Assembly (NCBI GenBank): GCA_019635285.1
Contig: JAHBZS010000004.1
Coordinates: 1-64,000, forward strand
Direction of reading: 5' to 3'
DNA length: 64,000 bases
Source: Rubrivivax sp.
Lineage (GTDB): Bacteria; Pseudomonadota; Gammaproteobacteria; Burkholderiales; Burkholderiaceae_C
A model generated the notes under the pieces. It ran no database searches. It had not been told where the DNA came from and worked only from the letters and a program-made list of their open reading frames with translations. Positions 34,313 to 44,125 of the stretch are shown here, piece by piece. Position 1 is the stretch's first letter. Each line of letters opens with the position of its first letter. Both the position numbers and the translations under genes were made by a program.

Positions 34313-34819
34313 ATGTTCTTCGCCCTACCCGCTACCAGACAGAACGACGCCGCGCCAATCAGCCAAGGCTCGTTGGAACCGACGCAGCCCGGCACCATCG
34401 AAACCCGCCTCTGGCTGCAGGAGCACGAGTGGCTCTACGACCTGCTGCGCAGCGAGGGCAACGTTTCTCCGACCTTCCGCTTCCCGGACCTGATCAGCGC
34501 CTGCGTGTCGCTGGTGTTCCTTCATGACGACGCCCCCGCGCGCATCTTCGACTTTCTCGGCACGCAGCTCGTGCTGCGCCCGCCGCTGACGCCGCGCCGG
34601 CGCGAATCGATGTGGCTGCCGCAGTTCGAACTGCTGCTCGCTCTGCAGCGCTCGCCGGCCAACCGCCACCCCAACCCCAAATTCCAGCTCGACCAGCTGA
34701 CCACGGCCTGCGTGGCGCTGTGCCGCCAGTACGGCGATGCCGACGCGCTGGTGCTGCGCCAGGCCAGGCTGAACATGGCCGACCGTGCGGCGCGATGGCG
34801 AGGGCCGCGGTCCGGCTGA
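34313..34819 (+). CDS. Hypothetical element-associated protein
   Basis: I do not recognise this 168-residue protein. It has no signal peptide or membrane segment and is mostly helical. The stretch ETRLWLQEHEWLYDLLRSEG...LISACVSLVFLHDD is repeated in style later as PKFQLDQLTTACVALCRQYGDADALVLRQARLNMADRAARW, suggesting two similar helical units. The first looks like a description of a short DNA-binding or protein-protein module. GAGGGAAG lies six bases before the ATG. It opens the mating-pair region and could be a regulator of the transfer operon; this is inferred from position only. Confidence 0.6.
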   Translation: MFFALPATRQNDAAPISQGSLEPTQPGTIETRLWLQEHEWLYDLLRSEGNVSPTFRFPDLISACVSLVFLHDDAPARIFDFLGTQLVLRPPLTPRRRESMWLPQFELLLALQRSPANRHPNPKFQLDQLTTACVALCRQYGDADALVLRQARLNMADRAARWRGPRSG

Positions 34820-35035
34820 GCCGATATTGCTGAGCCGTTCGCACCGATCGCTACCCCACCCGCGCCAGCCGCCACTGGTCACCCGAGCACCCACCCGAAC
34901 CGACCTCGCCGGCACGCCGTCCGGCTGATCCGAACCCGACCCTGGCCGCATCGCCGGCCCTGACCTCGTCGCCCGCACGGCGCCTCGCGGCCCGCGGGTG
35001 TTGTCGGTGTCTCGCGGACCGCATCGGGTCGAGCC

Positions 35036-35581
35036 ATGCAGCTTCTGATTGTTGTCGGATGGGTTCTGCCTCTGTGCCTGCCGCTGCGCGCCTGGGCTTG
35101 CTGGGACGAGGCGGCGCAACGCTACGGCGTGGAAGCTGCGCTGCTCTACGCCATCGCCCGGGTTGAGTCGAACCTCGACCCGAAGGCCGTCAACCGCTCG
35201 CACCTGCAGCGCACCGGCTCCTACGACATCGGGCTGATGCAGATCAACAGCTCGCACCTGCGGCGCCTTAGCCGGCACGGCATCACCGAGGCCCAGCTCT
35301 TCGACCCGTGCACCAACATCCAGGTGGGCGCCTGGTTGCTGGCCGACACCTTTGCCCGCCACGGCGTCACCTGGAACGCCGTCGGGGCCTACAACGCGGC
35401 GTGTAGCCAGCTGGAGGGCGAAGCCTGCAGCGCCGCGCGCGCCGCCTTCGCCTGGAAGGTCTATCGACGGCTGCCTGCGCACACGGCACAGGCCAGCAGC
35501 AATGAGGCACCCGGTCGCACGGCATCGGCGCTGGTGCCGACTCACGCGCCGATGCAGATGGCCGCGAGGTTGTCGCCGTGA
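35036..35581 (+). CDS. Lytic transglycosylase of the transfer system (VirB1/TraH-like)
   Basis: This 181-residue exported enzyme cuts peptidoglycan to let the secretion channel pass. An N-terminal signal peptide (LLIVVGWVLPLCLPLRAWA, about 3-21) precedes an SLT domain: AAQRYGVEAALLYAIARVESNLDPKAVN has the catalytic Glu in VESN, and SYDIGLMQINSSHL the following substrate-groove motif. Paired Cys residues (CWDEA, DPC, AACS, GEAC) suggest disulfides. It precedes the pilin gene, as expected for F-type and SXT-like modules. Confidence 0.88.
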   Translation: MQLLIVVGWVLPLCLPLRAWACWDEAAQRYGVEAALLYAIARVESNLDPKAVNRSHLQRTGSYDIGLMQINSSHLRRLSRHGITEAQLFDPCTNIQVGAWLLADTFARHGVTWNAVGAYNAACSQLEGEACSAARAAFAWKVYRRLPAHTAQASSNEAPGRTASALVPTHAPMQMAARLSP

Positions 35582-35705
35582 TCCGCACACCGATGCCGCC
35601 CGCCCTCGCCCGGCACGCCGGCAGTTCCCTCTACCCGCCTTCACCGCGCCCGACACGGCCCGACCCCGTTCTTCCCTCAATGCTGATTCATTCCTGGAGG
35701 TTTTC

Positions 35706-36068
35706 ATGAGCAACGCAATCGCCGCTTCCGTTTCACCTTCCTCTTTGCGGGCTGAGCCGCGACGGCCGGTGGCCGCGCTGTCGCTGCTGGCGCTGCTGGC
35801 CCTGGGGCTGGGCGTGGCCTTTCCCGGCCATGCGCTCGACCTGGTCGGCTTTGTCGGCATTGCCGGGCCGATGACCGCTGCCTTGACGCAGATCGCCGCG
35901 CTCGGCCCGGGCATCAAGGCGCTGGTCGGCTTCGTCGGCTTCGTGGTCGCGTTGATCTCGCTGTCGGCGCTGCGCAACTTCGGGCCGGTGCTGTTCTACG
36001 TCGGCCTGGCGATCTTCGCGGCCGTCGGCCTGGTCATCGCCGGCGCCATCATGGGCGCGGTGATCTGA
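35706..36068 (+). CDS. traA: Conjugative pilin (TraA-like)
   Basis: This 120-residue protein starts at ATG 35706, with GGAGG nine bases upstream. An N-terminal leader (about 1-43, ending GHALDLVG) precedes a mature pilin of about 77 residues. The mature part has two hydrophobic helices (ALGPGIKALVGFVGFVVALISL and the C-terminal VLFYVGLAIFAAVGLVIAGAIMG) separated by a short basic loop, as in F-like pilins. The position, directly before traL and traE, is the classic order. Processing could involve the S26-type protease encoded downstream. Confidence 0.75.
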   Translation: MSNAIAASVSPSSLRAEPRRPVAALSLLALLALGLGVAFPGHALDLVGFVGIAGPMTAALTQIAALGPGIKALVGFVGFVVALISLSALRNFGPVLFYVGLAIFAAVGLVIAGAIMGAVI

Positions 36069-36098
36069 GGCCGCTGCGCACCGCCGACCGGGGGCCAC

Positions 36099-36398
36099 AT
36101 GCACGCCGACACCTACATCCCGCGGCGTCTGGACGACCAGTGGAAGATCGGCTTCTGGGACGTCGACGTCGCAGCGCCGATCCTCTTCGGCCTGTTCCTG
36201 GGCTACCTGTCGGGCTCGAAGCTGTCCTTCGCGCTGTGCTTCGGCGCCGGGCTGCTGGGCTCGCGCTGGATCGCGCGCATCAAGGCCGACAAGCACCCGG
36301 CCTTCGCGATGCACTGGCTGTACTGGCACCTGCCCACCAGCCCGATGACGGCAATGCGCGCCACGCCGCCCTCGCACATCCGCCGCATGGTGGGCTGA
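36099..36398 (+). CDS. traL: Conjugative transfer protein TraL
   Basis: This 99-residue membrane protein matches the TraL family: YIPRRLDDQWKIGFWDVDVAAP at the start, one or two membrane segments (ILFGLFLGYLSG and FALCFGAGLLG), and a C-terminal HWLYWHLP motif. TraL is a VirB3-like component at the inner membrane. It lies between the pilin and TraE genes. Confidence 0.85.
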   Translation: MHADTYIPRRLDDQWKIGFWDVDVAAPILFGLFLGYLSGSKLSFALCFGAGLLGSRWIARIKADKHPAFAMHWLYWHLPTSPMTAMRATPPSHIRRMVG

Positions 36399-36416
36399 TG
36401 CCAGGACGGAAGCACC

Positions 36417-36983
36417 ATGGACTTCGAACGGCTCAACGGCGACATCAAGGACATGCGCCGCCGCAACCGCGGCCTGGGCCTCGCGGTCGGGCTGCTCGCC
36501 GGGGGCCATCTGCTGGCACTGGTCGTGATCCTCAACCTGCTGGGCACGGTGCGCACGGTGATCGTGCCGCCATCGATCAACAAGTCCTTCTGGGTCTCGC
36601 GGGACAAGGCCAGCGGCGAGTACCTGGAGCAGATGGGCAGCTTCGTCGCCTGGCTGGTGCTCGATGTGACGCCCACCACCGTCGATTGGAAGAAGGACAT
36701 CCTGCTCGGCTACGTGGAGCCCGAGCAGCACGGCGAACTGAAGACCCGTCAGGAGCTGGAAGCCGCGCGGCTGAAGCGCATCAACGCCAGCACCTTCTTC
36801 CTGCCGCAGCAGCTGGTACCCAGCGAGGACACGCAATCGGTGGTGGTGCGCGGCCGCCTTCGCACTCTGGTCAATGGCCTGGAAACCGCCAACGACCTGA
36901 AGGCCTACCAGGTGGAGTTCGGCTATGGCGGTGGACGCTTGCACCTCAAGACCTTCAAGGAGTTGCCCAATGTGGCTCCGTAG
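36417..36983 (+). CDS. traE: Conjugative transfer protein TraE (VirB8-like)
   Basis: This 188-residue bitopic inner-membrane protein has one N-terminal membrane helix (LGLAVGLLAGGHLLALVVILNLL, about 22-44) and a periplasmic domain with VIVPPSINKSFWVS and YLEQMGSFVAWLVLDVTP, typical of TraE in F and SXT systems. TraE is the VirB8-like scaffold of the channel. The last 14 bases overlap the traK start region. Confidence 0.88.
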   Translation: MDFERLNGDIKDMRRRNRGLGLAVGLLAGGHLLALVVILNLLGTVRTVIVPPSINKSFWVSRDKASGEYLEQMGSFVAWLVLDVTPTTVDWKKDILLGYVEPEQHGELKTRQELEAARLKRINASTFFLPQQLVPSEDTQSVVVRGRLRTLVNGLETANDLKAYQVEFGYGGGRLHLKTFKELPNVAP

Positions 36984-37809
36984 CGAGTTTGCAGGTCGCG
37001 CGGTGTGCATGGCCCTGGTGGCCGCCCTGCCCCTGCCGGTGCTGGCACTGCAGGTGCTCGATGCCCGCGACGGCGTGGCCATCGAGGCCATCCTGTCGAT
37101 CAAGGAGCCGACGCGCATCCGCATCGACGGTACGGCGATCACCGACGTGTTCGGCAACATCCATTCGAGCAACTGCGGTGCCGGCAGCGCCGCGGGCACA
37201 ACCGCCGGCATCGTGGCGCCGGCCACGAACCCGGGCGGGGAGATCGTGCTCGAGTGCGACCGCGACAAGGGCGAGATCTACATCCGTCCGGTCGGCGATT
37301 CGACGAAACCTGTGAACCTGTTCGTCTCGTCGGCGCACGCCACCTACACCCTGGTGCTGCGCCGCGCGGACACGCCGGCCGACACCATCGTCATCCGCGA
37401 TCGGACGCAGCGCGCCGCGCCGGCGAGCTCCGTTTCGGGTTCCTACGGTGGATTCGGGCCGCAAAGCCCCTCGGCGCATCACATCCGCACGATGAAGGCG
37501 CTGCTCTTGGCCATGGCCTCGGACCGCGTGCCGCCGGACATCCGCGTCGATGAGCTGCACCAGCCAATGCAGCTCTGGGCCGAGACCCGCTTCGTGCTGA
37601 CCGGGCGCTACGAAGGACGCGGCCTGGTGGGCGAGAAGTACCTGTTGAAGAACATCGGCCCGTCGTCGATGCTGCTGTCGGAGCCGGAGTTCGACCGCCC
37701 CGACAGCAGGGAAGGCGGCCAGGTGCTGGGCGTGGCGGTGGAGAACCACAAGCTGCAGCCCGGCGAGACCACCCAGGTGTTCGTCATCCGGCGCGGAGGC
37801 CAGCCGTGA
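36970..37809 (+). CDS. traK: Conjugative transfer protein TraK (VirB9-like)
   Basis: This 279-residue secreted protein is the VirB9-like part of the outer-membrane core complex. The ATG at 36970, inside the end of traE, gives a signal peptide (VCMALVAALPLPVLA, about 11-25). The early mature part LQVLDARDGVAIEAILSIKEPTRIRIDG is the conserved TraK start. The C-terminal domain ends in beta-rich VAVENHKLQPGETTQVFVIRRG. It overlaps traB by 4 bases. TraK and TraV together contact TraB. Confidence 0.88.
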   Translation: MWLRSEFAGRAVCMALVAALPLPVLALQVLDARDGVAIEAILSIKEPTRIRIDGTAITDVFGNIHSSNCGAGSAAGTTAGIVAPATNPGGEIVLECDRDKGEIYIRPVGDSTKPVNLFVSSAHATYTLVLRRADTPADTIVIRDRTQRAAPASSVSGSYGGFGPQSPSAHHIRTMKALLLAMASDRVPPDIRVDELHQPMQLWAETRFVLTGRYEGRGLVGEKYLLKNIGPSSMLLSEPEFDRPDSREGGQVLGVAVENHKLQPGETTQVFVIRRGGQP

Positions 37810-39194
37810 GCGGACCATTCGCCAACCCCTCCGCCAAACTCAGGGGCCTGGGAGAGCGCCTGTCTCCGAGGCAGCGCCAGTACGCCCTGCTGATCGCCAT
37901 CCTCGCCGGCGGTGTTGGCCTGCTGTGGATGATCTTCGCGTCCACCGACAGCGGCAAACCGCCTGCGGCTGCCGGCAGGTCGTCCGCGTCCGCGCCGGCC
38001 TCGGTGACCCACATCGGCGTCATGCCGCCGGGCCAGCAGGTCAACCCGCTGGACCAGTGGGTCGGCACGGCCGGCAACAAGCTGGCCCAGTACGAGAGCG
38101 AGCGCGAGGAGCAAGGTCGACTGAACAAAGACCGGCAGGCCTTCGAGGCGCAGACGATGAAGCGCTTTGCCGATCTGGAGCAGCGGCTGAGTTCCGCTGC
38201 GCAAGCGGCGCCGACGCCGGCCGCCGTGCCCGCACCAGCCCCAGCGCCGCCAGCGTTTGTTGCCGCGGCGCCCGCAGCCAGTTTGCTACCGCCGCCGCTG
38301 CCCACCGCGGGCCGCCCTCTGCCGGCGACGGGCATGCCGCCGGGCCAGCCGCCGATGCCGATGGCACCTTTGTCGTCGATGCCGGCGGTGCCGGTGCTGA
38401 GCCGCGTCACCCTGGCCGACCGAACGGCTCCCGCCGCGGCCACCGGCGCGGCGCAAGGCACCGCGGGCGCAGCGAACGAGGCACGCACGGTCTCGACCTT
38501 CCTGCCGGTCAGCTTCACGCGCGGCACGCTGCTCGGCGGACTGGATGCGCCCACCGGCGGGCAGTCGCAGTCGAACCCGCATCCGGTGCTGATCCGCCTG
38601 TCCGACAACTCGGTGCTGCCCAACCGCTTCCGCGGCGAATACCGCGACTGCTTCGTCGTTGCCGCCGGCTACGGTGACATCAGCGCCGAGCGCGCCTACC
38701 TGCGCACCGAGAGCCTGTCGTGCGTGCGTACCGACGGTGCCGCGCTCGAAGTGAGGATCCAGGGCAGCGTCTACGGCGAGGACGGCAAGGTGGGCATGCG
38801 CGGCCGGCTCGTCACCAAGCAGGGTCAGATGCTGGCCAACGCGCTGCTCGCGGGCGTGGTCAGCGGCATCGGCCAGGGCTTGGCGATCTCGTCGACGAGT
38901 TACAGCACCTCGGCGCTCGGCACCGTGGCCACCGCCTCGGGCAGCGATGCTTTCGTCGCCGGGCTCGGCACCGGCGTCGGCAAGGCGCTGGACCGCCTGG
39001 CGCAGTACTACATCAAGCTGGCCGAGAACACCTTCCCGGTGATCGAGGTCGATGCCGGGCGCGAAGTCGATGTCGTCATCACCCGCGGCGTGCGCATCGA
39101 CGTGCCGATGGCAGCTTCCGGCGACCGATTCGCGCGCACCGATGCCGCACCTACCGCGCGCTACCAGGAGGCAACTGACGATGGCAACTACTGA
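37806..39194 (+). CDS. traB: Conjugative transfer protein TraB (VirB10-like)
   Basis: This 462-residue protein spans the envelope. It has an N-terminal membrane helix ([19 protein letters not shown], about 22-40), a long periplasmic region with a helical part and a Pro/Ala-rich stretch (about 125-190), then the VirB10-type beta-barrel domain ([12 protein letters not shown]...[17 protein letters not shown]...[13 protein letters not shown]). The antenna helices around [19 protein letters not shown] form the outer-membrane pore. It overlaps traK by 4 bases and the DsbC-like gene by 14. Confidence 0.9.
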   Translation: MSGPFANPSAKLRGLGERLSPRQRQYALLIAILAGGVGLLWMIFASTDSGKPPAAAGRSSASAPASVTHIGVMPPGQQVNPLDQWVGTAGNKLAQYESEREEQGRLNKDRQAFEAQTMKRFADLEQRLSSAAQAAPTPAAVPAPAPAPPAFVAAAPAASLLPPPLPTAGRPLPATGMPPGQPPMPMAPLSSMPAVPVLSRVTLADRTAPAAATGAAQGTAGAANEARTVSTFLPVSFTRGTLLGGLDAPTGGQSQSNPHPVLIRLSDNSVLPNRFRGEYRDCFVVAAGYGDISAERAYLRTESLSCVRTDGAALEVRIQGSVYGEDGKVGMRGRLVTKQGQMLANALLAGVVSGIGQGLAISSTSYSTSALGTVATASGSDAFVAGLGTGVGKALDRLAQYYIKLAENTFPVIEVDAGREVDVVITRGVRIDVPMAASGDRFARTDAAPTARYQEATDDGNY

Positions 39195-39993
39195 AACCCC
39201 TCGCCCGGCTTTCGTTGCGCTTCTGCGCGGCACCGTGATCGCCACGACCACTGCGACGGCGCTCGCAGCCGCGCCGGACGAGGCGCGCCTGCTGGCCACG
39301 CTGAAGAAGGCGCACCCCGGCACGCAGTTCAGCCAGGTGCTGCGTTCGCCGGTGGCCGGTGTCTACGAAGTCTGGATGAACAGCAACGTAGCCTACGTGG
39401 CGGCGAAAAGCCCACGCTACTTCATCTTCGGCCGGGTGTTCGACACGCAGTCGATGCGCGACCTGACGGCGCCAAAGCTCGCGATGGCTGCACAAGGGGC
39501 GGCGCAGAGTGCGGCGTCGGGAAGCGCCGAGTTGCAGGCGATCGTGACCGCGGAGCCTGTGGACTTCGACCGTCTGCCGTTCGGCGACGCGATCAAGACC
39601 GTGCGCGGCAGCGGGCAGCGGCGCATCGCCGTGTTCAGCGACCCCTCGTGTTCGTTCTGCAGGCGACTGGAGCCCGAGCTGGCGAGCCTGGACAACGTCA
39701 CGGTCTACACCTTCCTCGTGCCGTTTCTTGGGCAGGCAAGGCCGGTCTTGATCTGGTGCGCGGCCGACCGCGAGCAGGCCTGGCAGCGCTTCATGCTGCA
39801 TGCCGACACGTCGCTGCTGAACCCGACGGCGAGCTGCGATCACCCGCTGGAACGCAACCTGGCCTTGGCGCAGCGTCTGGGTGTGCAGGGCACGCCCACC
39901 TTGGTGTGGGCCGACGGCTCGCGCACCGACGGCTATGTCGACCGCAGCGTGCTCGAAGCGCGGTTGGCGCAGGTAGCGAGGGCCAAGCCATGA
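39181..39993 (+). CDS. dsbC: DsbC-like thiol-disulfide isomerase of the transfer system
   Basis: This 270-residue exported protein starts at ATG 39181. The N-terminal segment to about residue 30 is a probable signal peptide. The N-terminal dimerisation-like domain is followed by a thioredoxin domain with the active site DPSCSFCRR (CxxC) at about 157-165 and the cis-Pro motif [12 protein letters not shown]. Its likely job is to form or shuffle disulfides in the Cys-rich transfer proteins TraU, TraN and TraH encoded downstream. A DsbC gene at this place is known from SXT/R391 elements. Confidence 0.86.
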   Translation: MATTETPRPAFVALLRGTVIATTTATALAAAPDEARLLATLKKAHPGTQFSQVLRSPVAGVYEVWMNSNVAYVAAKSPRYFIFGRVFDTQSMRDLTAPKLAMAAQGAAQSAASGSAELQAIVTAEPVDFDRLPFGDAIKTVRGSGQRRIAVFSDPSCSFCRRLEPELASLDNVTVYTFLVPFLGQARPVLIWCAADREQAWQRFMLHADTSLLNPTASCDHPLERNLALAQRLGVQGTPTLVWADGSRTDGYVDRSVLEARLAQVARAKP

Positions 39994-40619
39994 GCGCACA
40001 TCGCTCCTCGGCCCGCGCGGCGGGCGCCGTTGCAGGCGCGATGGCCTTGGCAGGCTGCACGAACATGTCGGGACTGAGCGGCAGCTCGAGCTATGCCTGC
40101 AAGGCGCCCGAAGGCGTGATCTGCGACTCGGTGTCGGGCACCTACGCCAACGCTGTGCAGAACAACCTGCCGAGCCAGAAGACCCGAGCCGTCGCACCAC
40201 CCACCAAGGAAGGGACCGCAACCGCCACCTCTGCGGGAACAGGGGCGGCGCCGGCCTTGCCTTCACGCCCCGCCACGGTGACCGCTGCCGCAGCGACGCC
40301 GATGATGCCGGCCCGGTCGTCGGCCCGTGTCCTGCGGCTGTGGTTCAAGCCCTGGGAGGACGCCGACCGCGATCTCTACGACCAGGGCTTCGTCTATGTG
40401 CAGATCGACAGCGGCGGATGGCTGATCGAGCACGTGCAGCGCCAAGTCCGCGAGGCCCACGCGCCGCTGCGCCCGCCGCCGCGCAGCACACCCGCCAGCG
40501 ACGGCAAGGAGCCGCCTGTGCCGACGCCCATGTCGAAGAGCCTGCCCCGACCCGCTGCGGCCGACACCCCGCTGCAAGGCTGGGTACCGCCTGCCGCACG
40601 CCCGGACAGCACGGACTGA
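39990..40619 (+). CDS. traV: Conjugative transfer lipoprotein TraV
   Basis: This 209-residue lipoprotein starts at ATG 39990, inside the end of the DsbC-like gene. The signal peptide ends in the lipobox LAGC (Cys at about residue 22), followed by [32 protein letters not shown], the conserved TraV start with two further Cys. The C-terminal half has [28 protein letters not shown] and a Pro-rich end. TraV is the VirB7-like lipoprotein of the outer-membrane core complex. Confidence 0.87.
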   Translation: MSAHRSSARAAGAVAGAMALAGCTNMSGLSGSSSYACKAPEGVICDSVSGTYANAVQNNLPSQKTRAVAPPTKEGTATATSAGTGAAPALPSRPATVTAAAATPMMPARSSARVLRLWFKPWEDADRDLYDQGFVYVQIDSGGWLIEHVQRQVREAHAPLRPPPRSTPASDGKEPPVPTPMSKSLPRPAAADTPLQGWVPPAARPDSTD

Positions 40620-40629
40620 ACAGACCGCC

Positions 40630-43203
40630 ATGCCTTCCACGCTCACATCGCCCCGGGCCGCAACGCCCCTCGCTTCACGCACGCCGTGGCTGGGCCTCGG
40701 CGCGACGCGGGATACACCGGCCGAACAGTTCGCCGCTTGGCTGCCCTACTCGGCTTATCTCGCCGACGAGAAGCTGTTTGTCAACCGCGACAGCCTGGGT
40801 TTCATGCTCGAGCTGATGCCGCAGTCCGGCGCCGACGAGCGCATGGCCGAGGTGCTGGTCTCGCTGTACTCGACCTGCCCGCCGGGCACCGGCATCCAGT
40901 TCCACCTGTTTGCATCGCCGCATGTGCGCGAGCAGTTGCGCCGCTATGCCAACCTGCGCGTCGAGGATCCGGACCAGGCCGACAAGGCAAAGCACTGGGG
41001 CCGCCCGGCGCGCAACGACAACCTGTTCCACCGCCTGGCGCGCCAACGTGTCGGTCACCTGCTGCAAGGCGCCCAGCAGTCGCTGACCTCGGGCTTCCAC
41101 TACACGATCCGCGACTTCCGGCTGATGATGAGCGTGTCGCTGCCAGGCGGTGCCGCTGCCGCCGAGGACCTGGGCCGGCGCGACGAGCTGATGGCGCTGC
41201 GCGAGTCGATGGGCTCGACCTTGCGCTCGGCTTCGCTGCCCAACCGCGTCTGCGATGCGGCGGACCTGATCAACTGGTGCGCGCTGTTCACCAACCCCGA
41301 CCGCGTCTCGCAGACCGACGCCCCCGACCTGCACTACGACGACGGGCGCGAGATCCGCGATCAGATCGTCGACTTCGACACCATCCAGGACCCGCGTCCG
41401 AGCGGACTGAGGCTGTGGAAGGAAGGCAGCGACGACGCGCTGGAGGCGCGCTTCTACTCGATCAAGTCCTTCCCCGAGCGTTTCGCGCTGTGGCAGATGG
41501 GTTCGCTGATCGGCGACCTGATGCAGCCGGCGCTGCAATACAGCGCACCCTTCCTCCTGACCCTGGGCGTGCACGTGCTCGACCCCAACGTCATGAAGTC
41601 GGTGGTCACGGCCAACCACGTGCGCGCCACGCAGAACGCGCGCAGCAAGATGGCCGAGGTCATGCCCGACGTCGGCAAGAAGCTGCAGGACTGGACGGCG
41701 GCAGCCAACGCCATCGACATCGGCAGCAGCCTGGTCAGCCTGTACCACCAGCTCGCCATCTTCTCGGCGCCGCACAAGGCGGTGGCGGCACACGAGACCG
41801 CCAACGCGATCTGGCGCGGCCGGGGCTTCCAGCTCAACGCCGACGTCTACATGCACCGACAGGCGCTGCTGGCCAGCCTGCCGATGACGCTGTCGGAGCG
41901 CTTCCACAAGGACCTGGCCAAGATGCGCCGGGTCTCGCGCAAGACCATGGCCAACGCCATCCACCTGGCCCCGCTGATCGCCGAGTGGCGCGGCACGCGC
42001 ACGCCGGCGCTGGTCTTCGGCGGGCGGCGCGGCCAGCTGATGACGCTGGACATCTTCGACAACGACCTGGGCAACTACAACTTCGCGATCATCGGCGCAC
42101 CGGGATCAGGCAAGTCGGTGCTGATGAACGAGATGGCCTGGTCGTACCGGGCCATCGATGCCAAGGTCTGGATGCTGGACCTGGGCCGCTCCTTCGAGAA
42201 GCTGTGCCGCAAGGCCAAGGGCAGCTACATCGAGTTCAAGCCCGAAGTCGACCTGTGCCTGAACCCGTTCACGCACATCGCCGACATCAACGAAGACATC
42301 GACATGCTGGTGCCGGCCATCTCGAAGATGGCCTCGATGTCGCGGCCGCTGGACGAGGTCCAGTACAAGGCCATCTCGGCAATGGTGCTCAAGCTCTTCC
42401 GCGAGCATGGCAACGAGCTGACCGTCACCGCGCTGCGCGACGCCTTCAAGGCGGGGACGATCGAAGAGCTGGGTGTGCGCGAAGACCCGCGCATCCGCGA
42501 CCTGGCGGTGATGCTCAACCCGTACGCCCGCGGCGGCCAGTACGAGCGCTTCTTCGAGGGCCGCAACAACATCGACTTCGGGAACGACTTCGTCGTCATC
42601 GAGAACGAGGAGCTGAAGCGCCGGCCCGACCTGCACGCCGTCGTCAACATCCTGCTGCTGCACCAGATCACCGGCGAGATGTACCTGACGCGCAACCGGC
42701 GCAAGGTGCTGTTCATCGACGAGCTGAAGCAGCAACTCGGCGACATCGGCGCCGACGATCCGGTCAAGGCAGCGGTGGTCGAGGAAGCCGCGCGGCGCGC
42801 GCGCAAGTACGGCGGCTCGCTCGGCACCGCCACGCAGAGCGCCGACGACTACTACGGCTCGGCACAGATGGAAGCCGCCTTCAACTGCTCGGACTGGGTC
42901 TTCCTGCTGCGCCAGAAACCCGAGTCGATCGAGATGCTCGATCGCAAGGGGCGGCTGTCGATGGACGAGCCCAAGAAGCGGCTGCTTAACTCGCTGCGCA
43001 CCGAGCCTGGCGTGTTCTCCGAGGTCTACATCTCGTCGCCAGTGGGCGAAGGCGTGGCGCGCAACATCCTCGACCCGGCGACGCACCTGCTGTTCTCCAA
43101 CAAGCTGGAGGACAACGCGCCGATCGACGAGCTGCGTGCACAGGGGCTCAGCATCGACGAGGCCATTGCCGAGCTGCTGCGGCGCAGGGGGCATGCCCCA
43201 TGA
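40630..43203 (+). CDS. traC: Conjugative transfer ATPase TraC (VirB4-like)
   Basis: This 857-residue cytoplasmic ATPase powers pilus assembly. The N-terminal TraC-type domain includes LPYSAYLADEKLFVNRDSLGF. The C-terminal ATPase domain has Walker A IGAPGSGKSVLM (about 488-499) and Walker B VLFIDELKQ (about 693-701), plus GGSLGTATQSADDYY. The length matches F and SXT TraC. It starts 10 bases after traV and overlaps the next gene by 4 bases. Confidence 0.93.
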   Translation: MPSTLTSPRAATPLASRTPWLGLGATRDTPAEQFAAWLPYSAYLADEKLFVNRDSLGFMLELMPQSGADERMAEVLVSLYSTCPPGTGIQFHLFASPHVREQLRRYANLRVEDPDQADKAKHWGRPARNDNLFHRLARQRVGHLLQGAQQSLTSGFHYTIRDFRLMMSVSLPGGAAAAEDLGRRDELMALRESMGSTLRSASLPNRVCDAADLINWCALFTNPDRVSQTDAPDLHYDDGREIRDQIVDFDTIQDPRPSGLRLWKEGSDDALEARFYSIKSFPERFALWQMGSLIGDLMQPALQYSAPFLLTLGVHVLDPNVMKSVVTANHVRATQNARSKMAEVMPDVGKKLQDWTAAANAIDIGSSLVSLYHQLAIFSAPHKAVAAHETANAIWRGRGFQLNADVYMHRQALLASLPMTLSERFHKDLAKMRRVSRKTMANAIHLAPLIAEWRGTRTPALVFGGRRGQLMTLDIFDNDLGNYNFAIIGAPGSGKSVLMNEMAWSYRAIDAKVWMLDLGRSFEKLCRKAKGSYIEFKPEVDLCLNPFTHIADINEDIDMLVPAISKMASMSRPLDEVQYKAISAMVLKLFREHGNELTVTALRDAFKAGTIEELGVREDPRIRDLAVMLNPYARGGQYERFFEGRNNIDFGNDFVVIENEELKRRPDLHAVVNILLLHQITGEMYLTRNRRKVLFIDELKQQLGDIGADDPVKAAVVEEAARRARKYGGSLGTATQSADDYYGSAQMEAAFNCSDWVFLLRQKPESIEMLDRKGRLSMDEPKKRLLNSLRTEPGVFSEVYISSPVGEGVARNILDPATHLLFSNKLEDNAPIDELRAQGLSIDEAIAELLRRRGHAP

Positions 43204-43568
43204 GCCACGGCATGAAGGCACTGCTGCCGAACGCGGCCCTGGCGCTGCTGATCGTCGCCGCTGCGCTGGCGGCCTATGACCGCATGGTGGTGCGTCCAGG
43301 CCAGGTGATCGGGCTGGTCGACGTCGGAGAGATCTACCGGCAGAAGGAAGCCGAGTTCACTCAGCTGCTGACCCGGGCCGGTTCGGACGGCGAACGCGAC
43401 AAGGCCTTCGCGATGGCGCGCAGCTTCTCGCAGCGCCTCCCGCTGGCCCTGGAAGAGCTGCCGCGCGATTGTGGCTGCCTGGTGGTGCTGAAGAGCGCTG
43501 TCGCAGGATCGACGCCGCGTACGCTGGACCTGACAGCGCAGTTGCGGCGCAAGGTGGAGACGCCATGA
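43200..43568 (+). CDS. trbI: F-type pilus assembly protein TrbI
   Basis: This 122-residue protein has one N-terminal membrane segment (ALALLIVAAALAAY, about 12-25) and a small periplasmic domain with VIGLVDVGEIYRQKEAEFTQLL, as in TrbI of F-type systems. The middle is helical, and a Cys pair DCGC (about 93-96) is notable. It overlaps traC and the protease gene by 4 bases on each side. Confidence 0.75.
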   Translation: MSHGMKALLPNAALALLIVAAALAAYDRMVVRPGQVIGLVDVGEIYRQKEAEFTQLLTRAGSDGERDKAFAMARSFSQRLPLALEELPRDCGCLVVLKSAVAGSTPRTLDLTAQLRRKVETP

Positions 43569-44116
43569 CCGGGATCGCTGGGCGTCTCGCGCGCCACTTC
43601 AACGACTTCGCACGCCACCTGCGCGAGCGCTGGGTCCTGTACCTACCGGTCTTCGCGATCTGGGGCTTCGCCTACCTGCGGCTGTTCGTCGATCCGACAC
43701 CGCGTGTGCCCCTCCTGTTCAACTGGACCCCGAGCCTGCCGTATTGCGTGGCGCTGGTGCGCTACGGCCCGCACGATCTGCGGCGCGGCGACTTCGTCGT
43801 CTACGCGTTCGACGGCGAAGCACGCACCGCCTACCCGGGCTTGAACGGCCAGCCGTTCTTCAAGATCGTGCGCGGCCTGCCGGGCGACGTGGTCACCGTC
43901 TCCGGGCGGACTGTGGCGGTCAACGGCCAAAGCGTCGGCATCGCGAAGACCCACACTTTCGACCGCAGGCCACTGGACCCGATCGCGCCGGTCGTGATCC
44001 CGCCGGGCCACTACTACGTGCAGGGCACCAGCACAGACTCCTTCGACTCGCGCTACCGCGCCAGCGGCCTGGTGCGTGCCGAGCAGGTGCTCGGCACCGT
44101 GTTGCCGTTGTTCTGA
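43565..44116 (+). CDS. S26-family signal peptidase (TraF/TrhF-like)
   Basis: This 183-residue protease starts at ATG 43565. A membrane anchor (VLYLPVFAIWGFAYL, about 24-38) is followed by the S26 fold. The region NWTPSLPYCVALV holds the serine position (S in TPSLPYC), and KIVRGLPGDVVTV contains the lysine position, as in TraF and TrhF proteins. The ending YYVQGTSTDSFDSRY matches the family box E. Its probable substrates are the pilin or other transfer proteins. Confidence 0.85.
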   Translation: MTGIAGRLARHFNDFARHLRERWVLYLPVFAIWGFAYLRLFVDPTPRVPLLFNWTPSLPYCVALVRYGPHDLRRGDFVVYAFDGEARTAYPGLNGQPFFKIVRGLPGDVVTVSGRTVAVNGQSVGIAKTHTFDRRPLDPIAPVVIPPGHYYVQGTSTDSFDSRYRASGLVRAEQVLGTVLPLF

Positions 44117-44125
44117 GGAATGGTC